DNA from: Lichina pygmaea
Taxonomy: Eukaryota > Ascomycota > Lichinomycetes > Lichinales > Lichinaceae
Length of the DNA stretch: 64,000 bases
Assembly (NCBI GenBank): GCA_963422465.1
Contig: OY730169.1
Location: 4,030,001 to 4,094,000 of the forward strand
Direction: 5' to 3'
The notes under the pieces are model-generated. The model did no database searches, was not told the origin of the DNA, and was given only the letters and a program-made list of their open reading frames with translations. A program made the translations under genes and the position numbers. Positions 1 through 14,100 of this stretch are shown piece after piece; position 1 is the stretch's first letter; the number at the start of each line of letters is the position of its first letter.

Positions 1-539
1 TTCTCTTCTTCTTTCCATCCCTTCTTTCTTTCTTCCACAACTACGATGTGACTGTTCAGATACACACATGCTCCATCCTTTAAAAATACCAGGTTTCAGA
101 GAAGACCAGTCTGCATCAATACATGGTCATTGGTTACCTTGCCGCTTGGTTCCTATCGCTCATCAGGGACTTGCATCATCGAGTGACGATTGATATGTAA
201 TGGTGAGTATGGAAGCAGTCTTCATTCCTGGCAATGCCATGGGTGTATGAGGATACTGACGTGCGTGTATGTGTATGCCATTTCTGCTCTCCAACTCTGA
301 ACATGACCAGTAGAATTAGCTTTGCCACTTGCCCACCTCTTCTGCTTCTTTGCCCTTTATTTTGTGATTGGTGGACACCAACAACTTGACCGCAGCCCAG
401 GTTCCTTCTCAAACTTGCACAATCATGTCAGTCAATGACCATGTCAACATCGACGACCATGTCAATATTAAACATGTCCGTATTAAAAATCAACAACCAT
501 GTCAGTGACTATCATGTCCATCCTACGACAGGACAGGTG
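1..539. other. intergenic, no gene seen
   Basis: No open frame here looks like a protein. The stretch is mildly pyrimidine-rich at its left edge and holds short repeats of the word CATGTC near positions 425-515. I see no RNA gene or mobile element. Confidence 0.5.
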
Positions 540-1060
540 AGACGGAGCGTTGAACAAGAGGATCGAACAAGAGGACAGCTACAAAGACTTGAGACAGCGA
601 CGGAGACAGCCTCAGAGACTCGGCGACTCGGAGACAGCAACAGAGACAGTCGGGAAGACGGCGACAGCCACGGAGGCAGCTGCAGCGACGGTCTCAAAAG
701 ACCCGGAGACAAGATACGGAGGACGGTCTTGGGCGGTCGGAGACGGAACAAGGAAGAAAAAGTTTCTCGACGACCATCGACGGAGAACTTTCGATCGGAG
801 ACCCAAGCCACAGAGACCTTCATTTGGAAGACAGTCAAGGAGACGGCCCACGGCGACTTGACAACGACGACGACGACGACGACGACAGAAGAGAAGGGGA
901 AACAAACTCCCCCCCCCCCCCCCCCCACCCCCTCTTTCTCCTCCAAAGAAGAGATATTTGGACAGAGAAAATAAAGAGGAGAGAGAGGAGAGAGAAGAGG
1001 AGAGAGAAAGAGAGAGAAAGGGAGAGAAAGGGAGAAAGAGAGAGAAAGCAGAAGATTGCT
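540..1060. repeat. low-complexity block: GACA-rich, (GAC)n, poly-C, GA-rich
   Basis: From about 540 to 720 the sequence is built on GACA/GAGAC words. A GAC trinucleotide run lies at about 862-887, an 18-nt C homopolymer at 909-926, and a purine (GA) tract at about 966-1050. The long open frames that cross the block on both strands are composition artefacts (runs of Ser, Arg, Pro or Val). Confidence 0.8.
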
Positions 1061-1198
1061 GTGTGAAGCTGGTGAGATTGACTGATTGATTGGATGATGA
1101 AGGGACCTGCACGGGAGCATTTGAGTATCTGTAGACAGCTGTGAGGGTTGGTACCAACTGTCATCGTCTGTAACAGATGGAAATAGCTGGGACATCTA

Positions 1199-1318
1199 TC
1201 ATCATCATTATCGCCATCATTTTCGTCATCATCATTGTCGTCATCACCATCATCATCATCATCATCATCATCATCGTCATCATCATCATCATCATCGTCA
1301 TCATCGTCATCATCATGA
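1199..1318. repeat. (ATC)n microsatellite
   Basis: About 120 nt made almost wholly of ATC/TCA units with a few GTC interruptions. On the minus strand it would encode a poly-Asp run, but nothing around it supports a gene. Confidence 0.85.
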
Positions 1319-1329
1319 TGTGTAACGGC

Positions 1330-1515
1330 TGTCGTCATCTGTGACGAAATGCGAATGACCGTGACAGATGTAAGACATCTGTAGACAGCTGGAACAGCTG
1401 TAGACAACTGCATCAGCTGTGGGCAACTGTCATTACATTTTACAACGGCGAAATCTGGAACAACTGTAACAAATGTATACATCCATGACAACTGTAGCAG
1501 CTGCAACTGTAAAAC
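1330..1515. repeat. degenerate 10-12-nt minisatellite of CANCTG/CAACTG words
   Basis: Words such as CAGCTG and CAACTG recur every 9-14 nt, each usually preceded by GTAGA, GAA or GGG. The array ends just before the RPT5 stop codon, so it would lie in that gene's 3' untranslated region or terminator. I cannot say whether it is a binding-site cluster or simple slippage. Confidence 0.55.
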
Positions 1516-1522
1516 AACCCGC

Positions 1523-3042
1523 CTATGCATAGAAATTGATGGTGTCCTTCTTCTTCGCCTGCACCTCGGCGATCGCGTCGACGTAGTGCTCGTGCGAGAT
1601 CTTGGTCTGACCGGTGCGCAGCGCGATCATGCCGGCCTCGACGCAGACGGCCTTGAGCTGCGCCCCGCCAAACTCGTCCGTCGACCGGGCCAGCTCCATC
1701 CAGTTGACGCGCTCCTCGTTGACCTTCATCTTGCGCGAGTGGATCTTGAGGATCTGCGCCCGCGCCTCCTCGTTCGGCAGCGGGAACTCGATCTTGCGGT
1801 CGAGCCGGCCCGACCGGAGCAGCGCCGGGTCCAGCACGTCCACCCGGTTCGTCGCCGCCAGCACCTTGACCCGGTCGTCCGACGCGAAGCCGTCCAGCTG
1901 GTTGAGCAGCTCCAGCATCGTCCGCTGCACCTCCCGGTCCCCGCTCTTCTCGCTGTCGAACCGCTTCGTCCCGATCGCGTCGAGCTCGTCGATGAAGATG
2001 ATCGCCGGCGCCTTCTCCTTGGCCAGCGCGAACGCGTCCCGCACCAGCTTGGCACCGTCGCCGATGAACATCTGCACCAGCTGCGGCCCGGCGAGCTTCA
2101 AGAAGGTCGCCTCCGTCTGCGCCGCGCACGCTCGGGCCAGGAGGGTCTTGCCGGTGCCCGGTGGTCCGTACATGAGCGCACCTGCGTCCCGGTGGCGCGA
2201 TTAGCGTCTGCACCGGACGATGGGCCGCATCGGCAACCGACCTTTGGGCGCCTTGATGCCAATCCTCTTGAACCGCTCTGCCTCCTTCATCGGCATGACG
2301 ACCGCCTCGACCAGCTCTTCGATCTGCTTGTCCAGTCCACCGACGTCCTGGTACTTCTCCTTTGGCTTCTCGTCCACCTCCATGGCCTTGACTCGGCTGT
2401 CGTACTCTGCCGGCAGCGTGTCGAGGATGAGGTACGATTCCTTGTTGACGCCGATCAGGTCGCCCGGTTTGAGATTGTTCGCGTCGACGAGCCCGATGAG
2501 AGGGAGGAAGATGGTCTGACGCGTCGAGGTCTTGATGACGGCTGACTTGCCCACTCGGGTGGCGTCGAGGTCGATGTTCGCCCCTTCTTCGGCCGCTTCC
2601 GCCTCAGGATCCATGTCGAGCAGCTCGACGACGTTGCCGACGAGGTATGGCAGTTGTCTGCATCGAGTGACACCTCAGCCGCCGTAGTCTGTGCTGCTTT
2701 CTACGCCGTCCACCCCGGCGACCCTTACCGGTTGTTTTCAATCTTCTCGAGATTATCCTTGATCTTCTCGTTCATCGCGGCCTTCTCGTGCGTTAGCCGC
2801 TGATGCTCGCTCTTCATGATCCGCAGGTCATTTTCCAGTAGCCGTCTTCGCATGCTGATGTCTTGTGCGCTCGAGTGTAGGATCTCCTCGTCGATGCTAT
2901 CCTCTTCCTTCTCCGCTGGCTTCTCGTCGGCGTCCTTCATCTCGGCGTCGACGTTCTGTTCTGGCTTCTTGTCACCGTCGCCTTCATCCTTGTCGTCTTT
3001 TCGCTCTTGTTCCAGAGCACTCCGATCCTCTTGGCTTGCCAT
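1523..3042 (-). CDS. RPT5: 26S proteasome regulatory ATPase subunit Rpt5
   Basis: Three exons: 3042-2729, 2657-2242 and 2181-1523 (462 aa). Rpt5 is one of six AAA ATPases in the base ring of the 19S particle; it unfolds ubiquitinated substrates and helps open the 20S gate. The N-terminal third is acidic and then coiled-coil, followed by the OB region, a Walker A motif GPPGTGKT, Walker B in [14 protein letters not shown], and the sensor and arginine-finger region [21 protein letters not shown]. The protein ends in NFYA, a C-terminal HbYX motif, which is typical of Rpt5 among the Rpt proteins and docks into the 20S alpha ring. Introns are 71 and 60 nt; the second has the less usual donor GTCGGT. 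Length and order of motifs match the family closely. The next gene downstream of its promoter, the methyltransferase, is on the same strand. Confidence 0.95.
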
Positions 3043-3498
3043 TGTGTGGACTGGACAGGCTGCGCAAAGATTGCGACGGTGGCACGGCGGGAAGACGGAG
3101 CTCCAACCGGTTGAACTTTACGTCACGTAACAAGCTGAAGCTAAGAACTGCTAGGATACTGGCGGCAGGCTCCAAAAGTACTCGTACGCGATGCTGATTA
3201 TTCATCATTGCTGACAAAGCACCTGCGGAGCCGCACCTATCGAGTCGCCGGCAACCACACTGGCGTGACTGGGAAGCAAAACCCATGGTGCTCTCTCAAA
3301 GGCATTCAAATTTCAGACGCATGGCATTGTTGGAGCACTATCTGCTAATATTCAAACCACCATCTGGTGTATGCTTCTCGAACCAAACTGAGCGACCGAG
3401 TACATAACACAGCAAATCGAAGAAGCCGAGAACACCGTCTTTCAGCACCTGCAGACTGCAGTGTCAGCCACGAAATAAGCGTCATGACACTGGCAAAC
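3043..3498. promoter_or_regulatory. RPT5 promoter region
   Basis: This 456-nt gap lies between the stop codon of the methyltransferase and the RPT5 start, both on the minus strand. The word GGTGGCA at 3078-3084 (plus strand, 36 nt from the ATG) resembles the first seven bases of the yeast proteasome element GGTGGCAAA, but it is in the opposite orientation to the gene and lacks the AA, so I give it little weight. Nothing else is recognisable. Confidence 0.3.
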
Positions 3499-5531
<2,033 letters not shown>

Positions 5532-7234
5532 TCATCTACGGTCAAGACATTCTTTTGAAAGACCGTTGCTGGACCCGTTGGCATATTTGGTACCATTCAT
5601 TTTCGGTTCGGCTTCCCCGAATATCGACTCGATCACTTCACCACCGCGAATGGCCAAGATTGATAGGAGCGTATCGCCCAGCTGGAATGGCGGCCGTACC
5701 GTCAGCTTAAAGATTGTGTGTGCGGAGCTACGGTGGTGGTCTTACCCCATGCGTATTCTCGTTACATCCCTGAAGCCATATCCCCGCCGAGCTGCTGACC
5801 TTTCGAGCATCGACATGGGCACGGTAATTCCTGGCAACGGTCCAAGCCTTGCCCGGAGCATCTCCGTCTGGCATCAGGTGTCTTACAGGTCGTAGCAGCT
5901 GCTCATGACCGTCTCGGTCGTAGCCCGTGGCCACAACCACCAAGTCCACATCTAGTGTTTGCCCGTTCCCATTCTGTTTGTCTTCAACATCGATCCGCCT
6001 GGTAGACTGAAGCTTCAGCCTGAGTGAGTCCCAATCCGGCAAATCCTCCACCCACTTCACACGCCTGTAAGGGAGGATCTTGAATGTCCAATCTTGCTCG
6101 TCCGTTTGTTGCAGTCGTTTCTCGTACATCTTCGCGTAGATATGTTCGAGGAGATCCAAGCGCACGACACCGTAATTCGTGTCCTTGCATGCCGCAATAG
6201 AAGCCAGACGATCTTTCTCGGGCAGCTGATAGAATCCATCTACCTTGTTCGGATCAAAGATCTCGTTGACGCTGCGAGAGTTGAGCGACTGTAAGGTGAC
6301 AACGTAGAGCGAGAGAGACCAGCATCCAGACTTACAATGGAGAGTCGTCACTGGGTTTCAGAGCACCGTTTGGTATGACCAGCGTCACAACTGAGCTTGG
6401 GTATCTGCTGTGGAGGTCGTTGAACGTCTCGGCCGCACTCTGCCCACAACCGACCACGGCTATTCGATATTGACCATCTCTGTCCTCCAACAGCCTTGGC
6501 ATAGCATTCAAATACCTTGCCGAATGAATGACGCGCGGATGGCCTTGAGGAAATGGAGTTGGAATCCTTGGCTTGCCACCCACGGCGATGACCACGTGGC
6601 GCGCCTTCCATTCCTGAACCTGTCCTGTTGCGACGTCGAGAGACCGGACCGCGAATGTCTCAACCTTCCCGTCCACCTCCCGCGGTTGCTCGGGTACGAT
6701 CTCGAGCACGTCTTGTCCGTAGTGGACCAGGTCGGCGAATCTCTTCGCGCACCATCGCATATAGTCTTCGTACTCGACCCGCAACGGGAAGAATGTTCCT
6801 AGATTCGTGAATGGGACCAGTCTACGCTTTTGGTGAAGGTAGTTCAAGAAGGTGAACTCGCTGCGCGGGTCTCGTAGAGTGGCCAGATCCTTGATGAAGT
6901 TGATCTGCATCTTGGCATCCGGTAGTAGCATCCCCTCGTGCCATGCGAATTGCGACTGGCGCTCCAAGAAGGCCACCTTCGGTCTCTTTTCGCGCAGGTG
7001 GCCGAGTGCTCGCGATGGCACGGGAGCAGTCAAAGCGTCATGAAGCGCGATGGCAATCGCAAGGGAGGCTGGCCCAAAACCCACGCAGATCATATCGTGT
7101 AGAGCACCTGGGTCGTTGGGCTCAGGGTAAGCCGCTCGCTGACCTTGGTTTGGATGCCAGGCGTTTTCGGAGCAATTGCCGTTGGGCTCCGCGCGGTCGA
7201 CAGGCCGAGCATCGGGCAGAGATGAAGGCAACAT
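5532..7234 (-). CDS. sidA: L-ornithine N5-monooxygenase (siderophore biosynthesis)
   Basis: Three exons: 7234-6336, 6271-5746 and 5681-5532 (524 aa). The enzyme uses FAD, NADPH and O2 to hydroxylate the side-chain nitrogen of L-ornithine, the committed step for all hydroxamate siderophores. Visible motifs: FAD-binding GFGPASL at about residues 52-58, the substrate and cofactor region FAWHEGMLLPDAKMQINFIKD, NADPH-binding GCGQSAAE at about 262-269, and ATGY near 413. Introns of 64 nt (GTAAGT and GTAAGA donors). The conserved part begins at about residue 46, so the N-terminus is variable; I used the first ATG after an in-frame upstream stop. It is divergent from the NRPS and shares an 883-nt promoter containing two iron-response GATA motifs, so joint repression in iron-rich conditions is expected. 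Confidence 0.95.
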
Positions 7235-7765
7235 CCTTGGAAGTTGTGTTGACGGCCGAGCCAACGGAGAAACTACGAGATGAAGTCTTCAAGGGTGAGG
7301 GAGATGGTCCGATACAGCACCGGGGAGATTAACTTACCTGGTACAGAGCGCCGGACAGCTCCAAGTTAGAGGTTCCGAAGACCGTCCGCTGGCAGACTAC
7401 GTAAGCAGTATTGAGTCTTCGACGTCATTATTATACCCGGCCTTTCTTTCGACTTGCCACGCCACAGCATCAACGGACGTGGCGAAAGGGGGTGTCTTTT
7501 CGATCCAACCCCCATAGCGCAGCATTAGCTTCCATCTGCCATTGCTCCGATCGATGATGGTAGATAGCTGTCTCAGCTGCGGGCAAATGGACGCTGGCTT
7601 GGCTGCACCTGGACGAATTGGTAAGTCAATGACTTTTGACACCGGTAGCTCAAGGTAACAGAAGCGTGGTGGATCTCCGCACCGAATGTCTGTCAAGACT
7701 TTTGCTAGCCGGTTTGGGCAACGCTCCGATGTCGGACCGATACGACAAGGCGTGCGACATTTATC

Positions 7766-7774
7766 TTATCAGAT
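7766..7774 (-). promoter_or_regulatory. siderophore GATA-repressor site (SreA/Urbs1-type), copy 1
   Basis: TTATCAGAT on the plus strand is ATCTGATAA on the minus strand, an exact match to ATCWGATAA, the extended motif known for the iron-sensing GATA repressors of filamentous fungi. It lies 532 nt upstream of the sidA start. Confidence 0.7.
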
Positions 7775-7808
7775 GACACGCAAACTTCGCTTATGAACAC
7801 TGTTCTCG

Positions 7809-7817
7809 ATCTGATAA
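7809..7817 (+). promoter_or_regulatory. siderophore GATA-repressor site (SreA/Urbs1-type), copy 2
   Basis: ATCTGATAA on the plus strand, again an exact match, 34 nt from copy 1 and in the opposite orientation. It lies 301 nt upstream of the NRPS start codon. Confidence 0.7.
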
Positions 7818-8117
7818 GATGGCGCGGTTGCATCGGGCTCAGTCTTGCTATTGCGCTTAGCGCTTCCACTGTCGTCATGCAGGATGTCGAGCGCTGGCGT
7901 GGGGGAAGCTACGTTTACGAAGCAAGACGATCGGTCGGCTTGGCGATGGGCCATGCTGTATTACTTTGAGCTACTGGCTGGCGGCGACCGACCTAGCGTC
8001 TTTTCTTGCCCGTAGGATCTTCTGCACTTTTCCTACAAATGAAAAGCCTCGCCCTCCCAGGTGTCTCCAAGTCTCTCCAGGTCTCGGTCGGCTGGAGGCT
8101 CATGCTCGAGATCAATC

Positions 8118-11100
8118 ATGACTCCAAGCAATCCTTCTCGATATACGCCGTTCCCCAATCTTCACCCGAACCGCAAAGGCGAGGATAGACGCAGCGACCT
8201 GCGGGTGACCCGTACCTTACCAGTTTCAACCCTCCGGGTGGGGGAGCTGGTGGTTGCCTGGGCTGCAGTTCTTCTCGCATATTCAGGGGCAGGAGAGGAG
8301 GTGGTGATTGCTGTGGATAACAAGACGGTCAAGGTGTCCCCGTCCCATGGGACAGTCTCTCCCATCCACGACGACCAACCAAATCTGGACGGTGTCGACA
8401 AGACAGGAATCTTTACCGAGCGTGTGCGTCATGATGATCATCTTACGTTGTATTCCAGCGCTTATCCTCGGCTAGGGTGACCCTGCAGGCTTTTGTCTGT
8501 ATGTGAGACTTGCGTCCGACGGCTACGGTTGCCTGGTTTCTCAATCCGAGCTAGTTCCGGCCGAACATCTATCGTCCATCGCAGCCGAGTTGGCTGCGAG
8601 GATTCAATGGGCGAGGCAATATCCAGATGAGGAATTCACGTTTCGACGAGAGAGAGGCCTTAGACCATCCGAACTGAATATCAAACCAGAGCTTCTCGCG
8701 GGGCCTGTGCTTCTGCATCGTCTCTTCGAAATCCACGCGTATAGAGACGATGCAGCCCTGGAGTACCGAGATGTGACTGGGAAGCGTTGCTGCTACTCCT
8801 ACCGAGAAGTCAATAGCCTTTCAGAATGCTTTGCCTCTCAGCTCCGTGTCCGGCTTGCCCGATGCGATCGCTCAGAGACCAAGAAGCAGCATGTGGTACC
8901 ACTTCTCGTCCCTCAATCCCCGGCTCTATACGTGGCTATCCTGGCAATACTCAAAGCTGGAGCCGCATTCTGCCCCCTGGACCCAGAGGCGCCTGTGGAG
9001 CGTCTAAGGTTCATCCTAGCCGATCTGTCGGCCGGAATTGCTATCGCAGAGGAGCTGTCTGCAGCCAAACTCGTGTGGGATAATGGACCAGAGGTCGTCA
9101 GGGTCCACGCTGCGATGTCCACTCCTGATGGAACCCGAGGCCGAGCCGGATCAAACACGCCCGCGCTTGATGGAAGCGATCTGGCGTATGTTATGTACAC
9201 ATCCGGCTCGACAGGGACTCCCAAAGGTGTCGGCGTCGCTCATTCGTCGGTAACACAATCGCTTCACGCCCACGAGCGCCACATACCCGAGTTCACTCGG
9301 TTCCTGCAGTTTGCAGCCCCAACGTTCGATGTCTTCGTCTTTGAGATGTTCTTTGCCCTCTCCCGAGGAAAGACTCTTGTCAGCAGCGATCGTCAAAGCC
9401 TGCTGAACGATCTACCCTCGACAATTAACGAGCTGAGTGTCGATGGTGCGGTGATGACACCAACGGTTGTTGGTGCTTTGCTTCAGAAAAGGGAGAATGT
9501 TCCCGGACTTAGGGTCTTGATGACCATCGGCGAGATGCTCACTCGACCAGTTGTTGATGAGTTTGGGGATTCTCTAGAACGTCCAGGCATTCTCTATGCA
9601 ATGTATGGGCCCACCGAGGCAGCCGTTCACTGCACCATAGCATCCAAACTGCAAGCAGGGTCCAAAGTGGGCATCATTGGCCAACCACTGGAGACCGTCG
9701 CCGCGTACGTCATAGCTCCATATTCTGGAGCTACTTCCCCGGGCCATTCCTTGGACGTGCTACCTGTTGGCCATGTCGGTGAGCTCGTGGTCGGCGGTCA
9801 CCAACTTGCGACTGGCTACTTGAATCGCCCCGAGCAGACGGCGACGGCGTTCATCACGACAGAGGAACTCGGAAGAGTGTATCGCACCGGTGATAAAGCC
9901 CGTTTGCTACCAAATGGAATGCTCGAATGCCTTGGTCGTCTGATTGACGATCAAGTTAAGCTACGAGGGCATCGTCTCGAGTTGGGCGAGATCGAAAGGG
10001 TCGCCGCAGACACACCGGGCGTCCGCCACGCAATCGCAGCAATAATCGACGGCATTCTGGTGGTCTTCTGCCTTCCCAGCCAAGAAGGAACATCGACCGC
10101 CGCGATCTATGAGACCTGCCGGCGCTGGCTTCCATCTCCGATTGTACCCGAAGATGTCAGGATGATCCAAGAGATTCCACGAGTGGCCTCAGGAAAGGCC
10201 GATAAGAGAGCGCTCGAGGCTGACTATAGAAGGCCCTTGAGGAACATCGATGATCGACCGAGAAATTCAGAGTCTGATACGGCCACGAAGGCCACAGAAG
10301 AGACCTGGACACATGACGAGCGAACCATACGTGCAGTTCTTGCTCGGTTGGCCGGCCTTGAAGAGAGCAGAATTGGACGACACACCACCATCTTCCAGAT
10401 GGGACTGGATAGTGTTCAGGCCGTGAAGATTGCCGCCGACTTTCGAGAGCTAGGACTAACTGTACACGCTACCGATGTGCTTCAAGTACGCGGAGGCCTC
10501 TCTATAAATGCGGTTGTTTCATGGCTAATTTTCACCGATAGCACACCTCGATATCTGGTCTTGCAGAATTTGTCGGTCGCTCCAGCAATGGCACCAAGCA
10601 CACCCTACCGGATTTCGATTTCAGAAAGTTTGACGCAGATTATCGACCTACCCTGAGCTCGGCGTTGGGTATCCCAGACAGCAAGTGGCGGTCAGTCCGC
10701 CCATGTACTCCGGTACAGTCCGCAATGATCGCAGGCTTTATCAGTTCCGAGGGCAACATGTACCTCAGCCACATCCTGATGGAGCTTCAAGATGGTGTCT
10801 CCGTGGTCAACTTAGAAAGAGCCTGGAACGCCGTCGCTGCAAAGCACACTGTTCTACGAACTGGATTCGCTAGAACTGGTCACGCGCATCATCCCTTTGC
10901 GATGTTGGAATATCACATAAGAGACCGATCGTTGGCATGGCAAAACATCAACTGCCGGTCGTCGGTCACTGAGGAGATCGACAACCAGAGGGAGTCCGTC
11001 CGTCGTCGACTTTTTCACAGCTTAATCGACCCTCCATGGCAAATCTGTGTCTTTCGAGACAAGAAAGTTTTCGTTCAGCTCTCGGCCCTTCATTCTCTTT

Positions 11101-14100
11101 TTGACGCTCAGTCTCTTCATATGATTCTAAGCGATGTCGCAACAGCTCTTGCAGGCCAAATCTTGTCGCAAGAAGTTCCAATCGAGCCAGTGCTTGGTGC
11201 CATCTTGACATCCAGCATAGCTGACGCGGACACACACCGAGACTTCTGGCAAAGGCTGGGGAGCAATATGCAATCTACAGTGGTTCCCAGCCTGTCTCCC
11301 CTTTATTCTGCTGGTGGGAAATGTTTGACACGCTCCCTTCAGTCATCCTGGACGGGAAAAGAGCTGGAGGAGCGCGCTGCTTTTCAGGGAGTCACCGTAG
11401 CTGCCGTTGGTCAAGCCGCTTGGGCGAGGCTCTTAGCCGCGTATGTCGGACAAATCACTGTCACGTTCGGCATTGTCTTATCTGCGCGGACAGTGATGGA
11501 AGAGACTCTCCCACTTGCTTTTCCTTGCGTGACCACCTTACCTGTTGGATATCACGTTCAGAATTCAAATCGAGAGCTTCTCGTGCAAGTCATGAAAAGA
11601 AACTCTGAGGTGGCCGTGCATCAGCAAACATCTCTACGCAAAGTGCAAGAGTGGATCATGCCCAACAGGGGAACAATGTTCAACACCATCTTCGCTTTCC
11701 AGAAGCGACCGAAAGAGACTAAAGGAGCGTTACCGTGGCAGACGGTAGAGGAAGTGCTGAGAGTCGATGTAAGAGACGATGTTCGGTGTTGTATCTTGCG
11801 TAAAGCTAACTCATTGTTAGTATGCTGTTTCCGTGGAATTAGAGATCACTGGCGACGATCGGGTCATTCTGAGTTTGACTTTCGAGGAGGACATTCTGCC
11901 CCTCCCGCAGGCCGAGTTGCTACTTAGGCAACTCGAAGAAATCCTCACAGATACCATCTCCAACCCTGACGGCCCGTCCTCGGACTTTGGTCAGATGGCA
12001 GCAGGCCTTCTCTCCATTGAAAGAGCGAAAGATCATCTCATTCCTTCAAAGTTCAATCTGGCACATGAGTTTGTCGAGCATTTTGCTGCTGTATCGCCGC
12101 GGAAAGTGGCCGTGGAGTATTGTCAAGATCTGGACAATCCCAACACCACCAAGTCGGAGTGGACGTACTCGGAACTGAATGCCGCCGGCAATCGGGTTCG
12201 TGATATCGTGTTACGCCAGGGACTCAACGTGGGTGATCTTGTAGCTATCTGCTTCGACAAATGTCCAGAGGCATCCTTCGCTATCCTTGGCATCCTGAAG
12301 GCCGGATGCGGTTATGTTGCGCTCGATCCAGATGCTCCTATCGCTCGCAAGAAATTCATACTCGAAGACTCGGGCGTCAAGTTGGTCTTGACCGCCGGCA
12401 GACACGTTACGACCTTTGCGGAGGCCGTCGAGTTACCCACTGTACCGATTTCCCGTGGATCAGTCCAAGCAGACTCGTCTACTGTTCAATTGTGTCCGAC
12501 CCAGCCCGTTCATCCAGACTCGATATGTTACTGCTTGTACACTTCAGGTAGGCTAATTGGCATTATACAAAGCCCAGTCCTGATTGGTATTAGGAACAAC
12601 CGGAACACCCAAAGGCTGCGAGATCACGCATAAAAACGTCGTGCAGGCGATCTTAGCATTCCAGCGGATATTTGCTGGCCGATGGACTCCAGAGTCTCGT
12701 TGGCTTCAGTTTGCATCTTACCATTTCGATGTCAGCGTGCTGGAGCAACTCTGGAGCTGGAGTGTCGGTATATCGGTTGTTTCGGTCCCTCGAGACCTCA
12801 TGCTTAGTGATCTTCCTGGTACAATTCAGAAGCTTGGAATCACGCATATTGATCTTACTCCAAGCTTGGCAAGAACGCTTCACCCGTCTGAGGCGCCAGG
12901 GCTCTATGGTGGCGTTTTTATCACCGGCGGCGAGCTTCTAAAGCAGGAGATCATTGACGCTTGGGGTCGGCATGGATGTATCCACAACGGGTATGCTAAG
13001 ATTCGTAGATGAGATGAAGAATCGCTGATCTCTCGCACAGCTATGGGCCGACTGAGTCAACTATTGGGAACACCATGAAGCCAAGAGTCGGAACAGACGG
13101 GAAACCATCGAACATCGGCCCTCAATTTGACAACGTGGGAACCTATGTTGTTACCCCTGGTACGGACATACCGATTCCACGAGGCGCTGTCGGCGAACTC
13201 TGCGTTTCTGGGCCACTCGTTGGACGTGGGTACCGTAACCGCACGGATTTGACGAAACACCGCTTCCCTTATCTGGAGACATATGGCGAAAGGGTTTACC
13301 GCACTGGAGATTTGGTTCGACTTCTGCACAACGGAGACTTTGACTACGTTGGACGTACTGACCACCAAGTCAAATTGCGTGGCCAGCGCCTGGAGCTTGC
13401 TGAAGTGGATGAAGTGATCAAAAAAGGGATTTCGGAAGTCTCAGAAGTTGCTTCCTTGGTGTTGAGACACCGCAAGATACAGAGTGAGCAGCTTGTCTGC
13501 TTCGTGGTGTTGAAACAGAGACGAAGGCCGCAGCCGACACCGAGCATCGACTGGAGCTCTCAAAATGTCTCTTGTATCCGGTCCATTCGAGACGTCTGTC
13601 GAGCAAAGCTTCCAGGCTACGGCGTTCCGACGCACATCATACCTGTCAACTATCTGCCGTTGTCTTTCACCAACAAGCTCGATCTCAACAGGCTGAAAGA
13701 CATGTACCAAGATGCTACCTTGAGCGATCTGCAAAGACTCTCCGATCTTGCAAGAAGTCCCAACAATGCATGGTCAGAAGCCGAAGAGAAAGTGGTGAAC
13801 GTACTTGGGGAGTTCCTTGGGAGAGACAAAAAAGAGATTAACAGGGATACGAATCTGTTCGAGCTGGGTCTCGACTCGATCTCCGTCATCGAATTGGCGA
13901 ATGTGCTGAGGGAAAGAGGCTTCAGTCAAGCCAAACCTTCCATAATCTTGCAGAGTACGAGATTCGTACCATTTTTCAGGGAGCCAACTGCTGACCTCTG
14001 GTAGACGCGGTTACGGATGGGCTAGTGAAAGCACTTTCCGGAAAAAAGCAGCCTCCTGCTTCCTTGACGAACCTGTTACTCAAACAGCAACAGGAGCTCT

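Larger units (their letters stand above)
7235..8117. promoter_or_regulatory. shared sidA / NRPS divergent promoter
   Basis: An 883-nt region between the two start codons with no convincing gene. It contains the two ATCWGATAA matches listed separately and a few weaker GATA words (for example AGATAG near 7563). The layout suggests coordinated control of hydroxylase and synthetase. Confidence 0.7.

Noticed and set aside
435-1195. Long overlapping open frames on both strands
   Set aside because: They are made of simple repeats (Arg/Ser, Pro, Val runs), overlap each other in several frames and match no family.
3078-3084. GGTGGCA as a proteasome-associated control element for RPT5
   Set aside because: Only seven of nine bases match, the orientation is reversed, and the Rpn4 system is best known from budding yeasts; kept only as a remark under the promoter.
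7397-7954. Open frames between sidA and the NRPS
   Set aside because: They have no family resemblance and cover the iron-response motifs; the region fits a divergent promoter better.
8503-8508. NRPS start at the beginning of the long open frame
   Set aside because: The frame opens with GTG and lacks the N-terminal part of SidC-type proteins. The exon at 8118-8423 (VGELVVAWAAVLLAYSG) joins in frame and supplies it.
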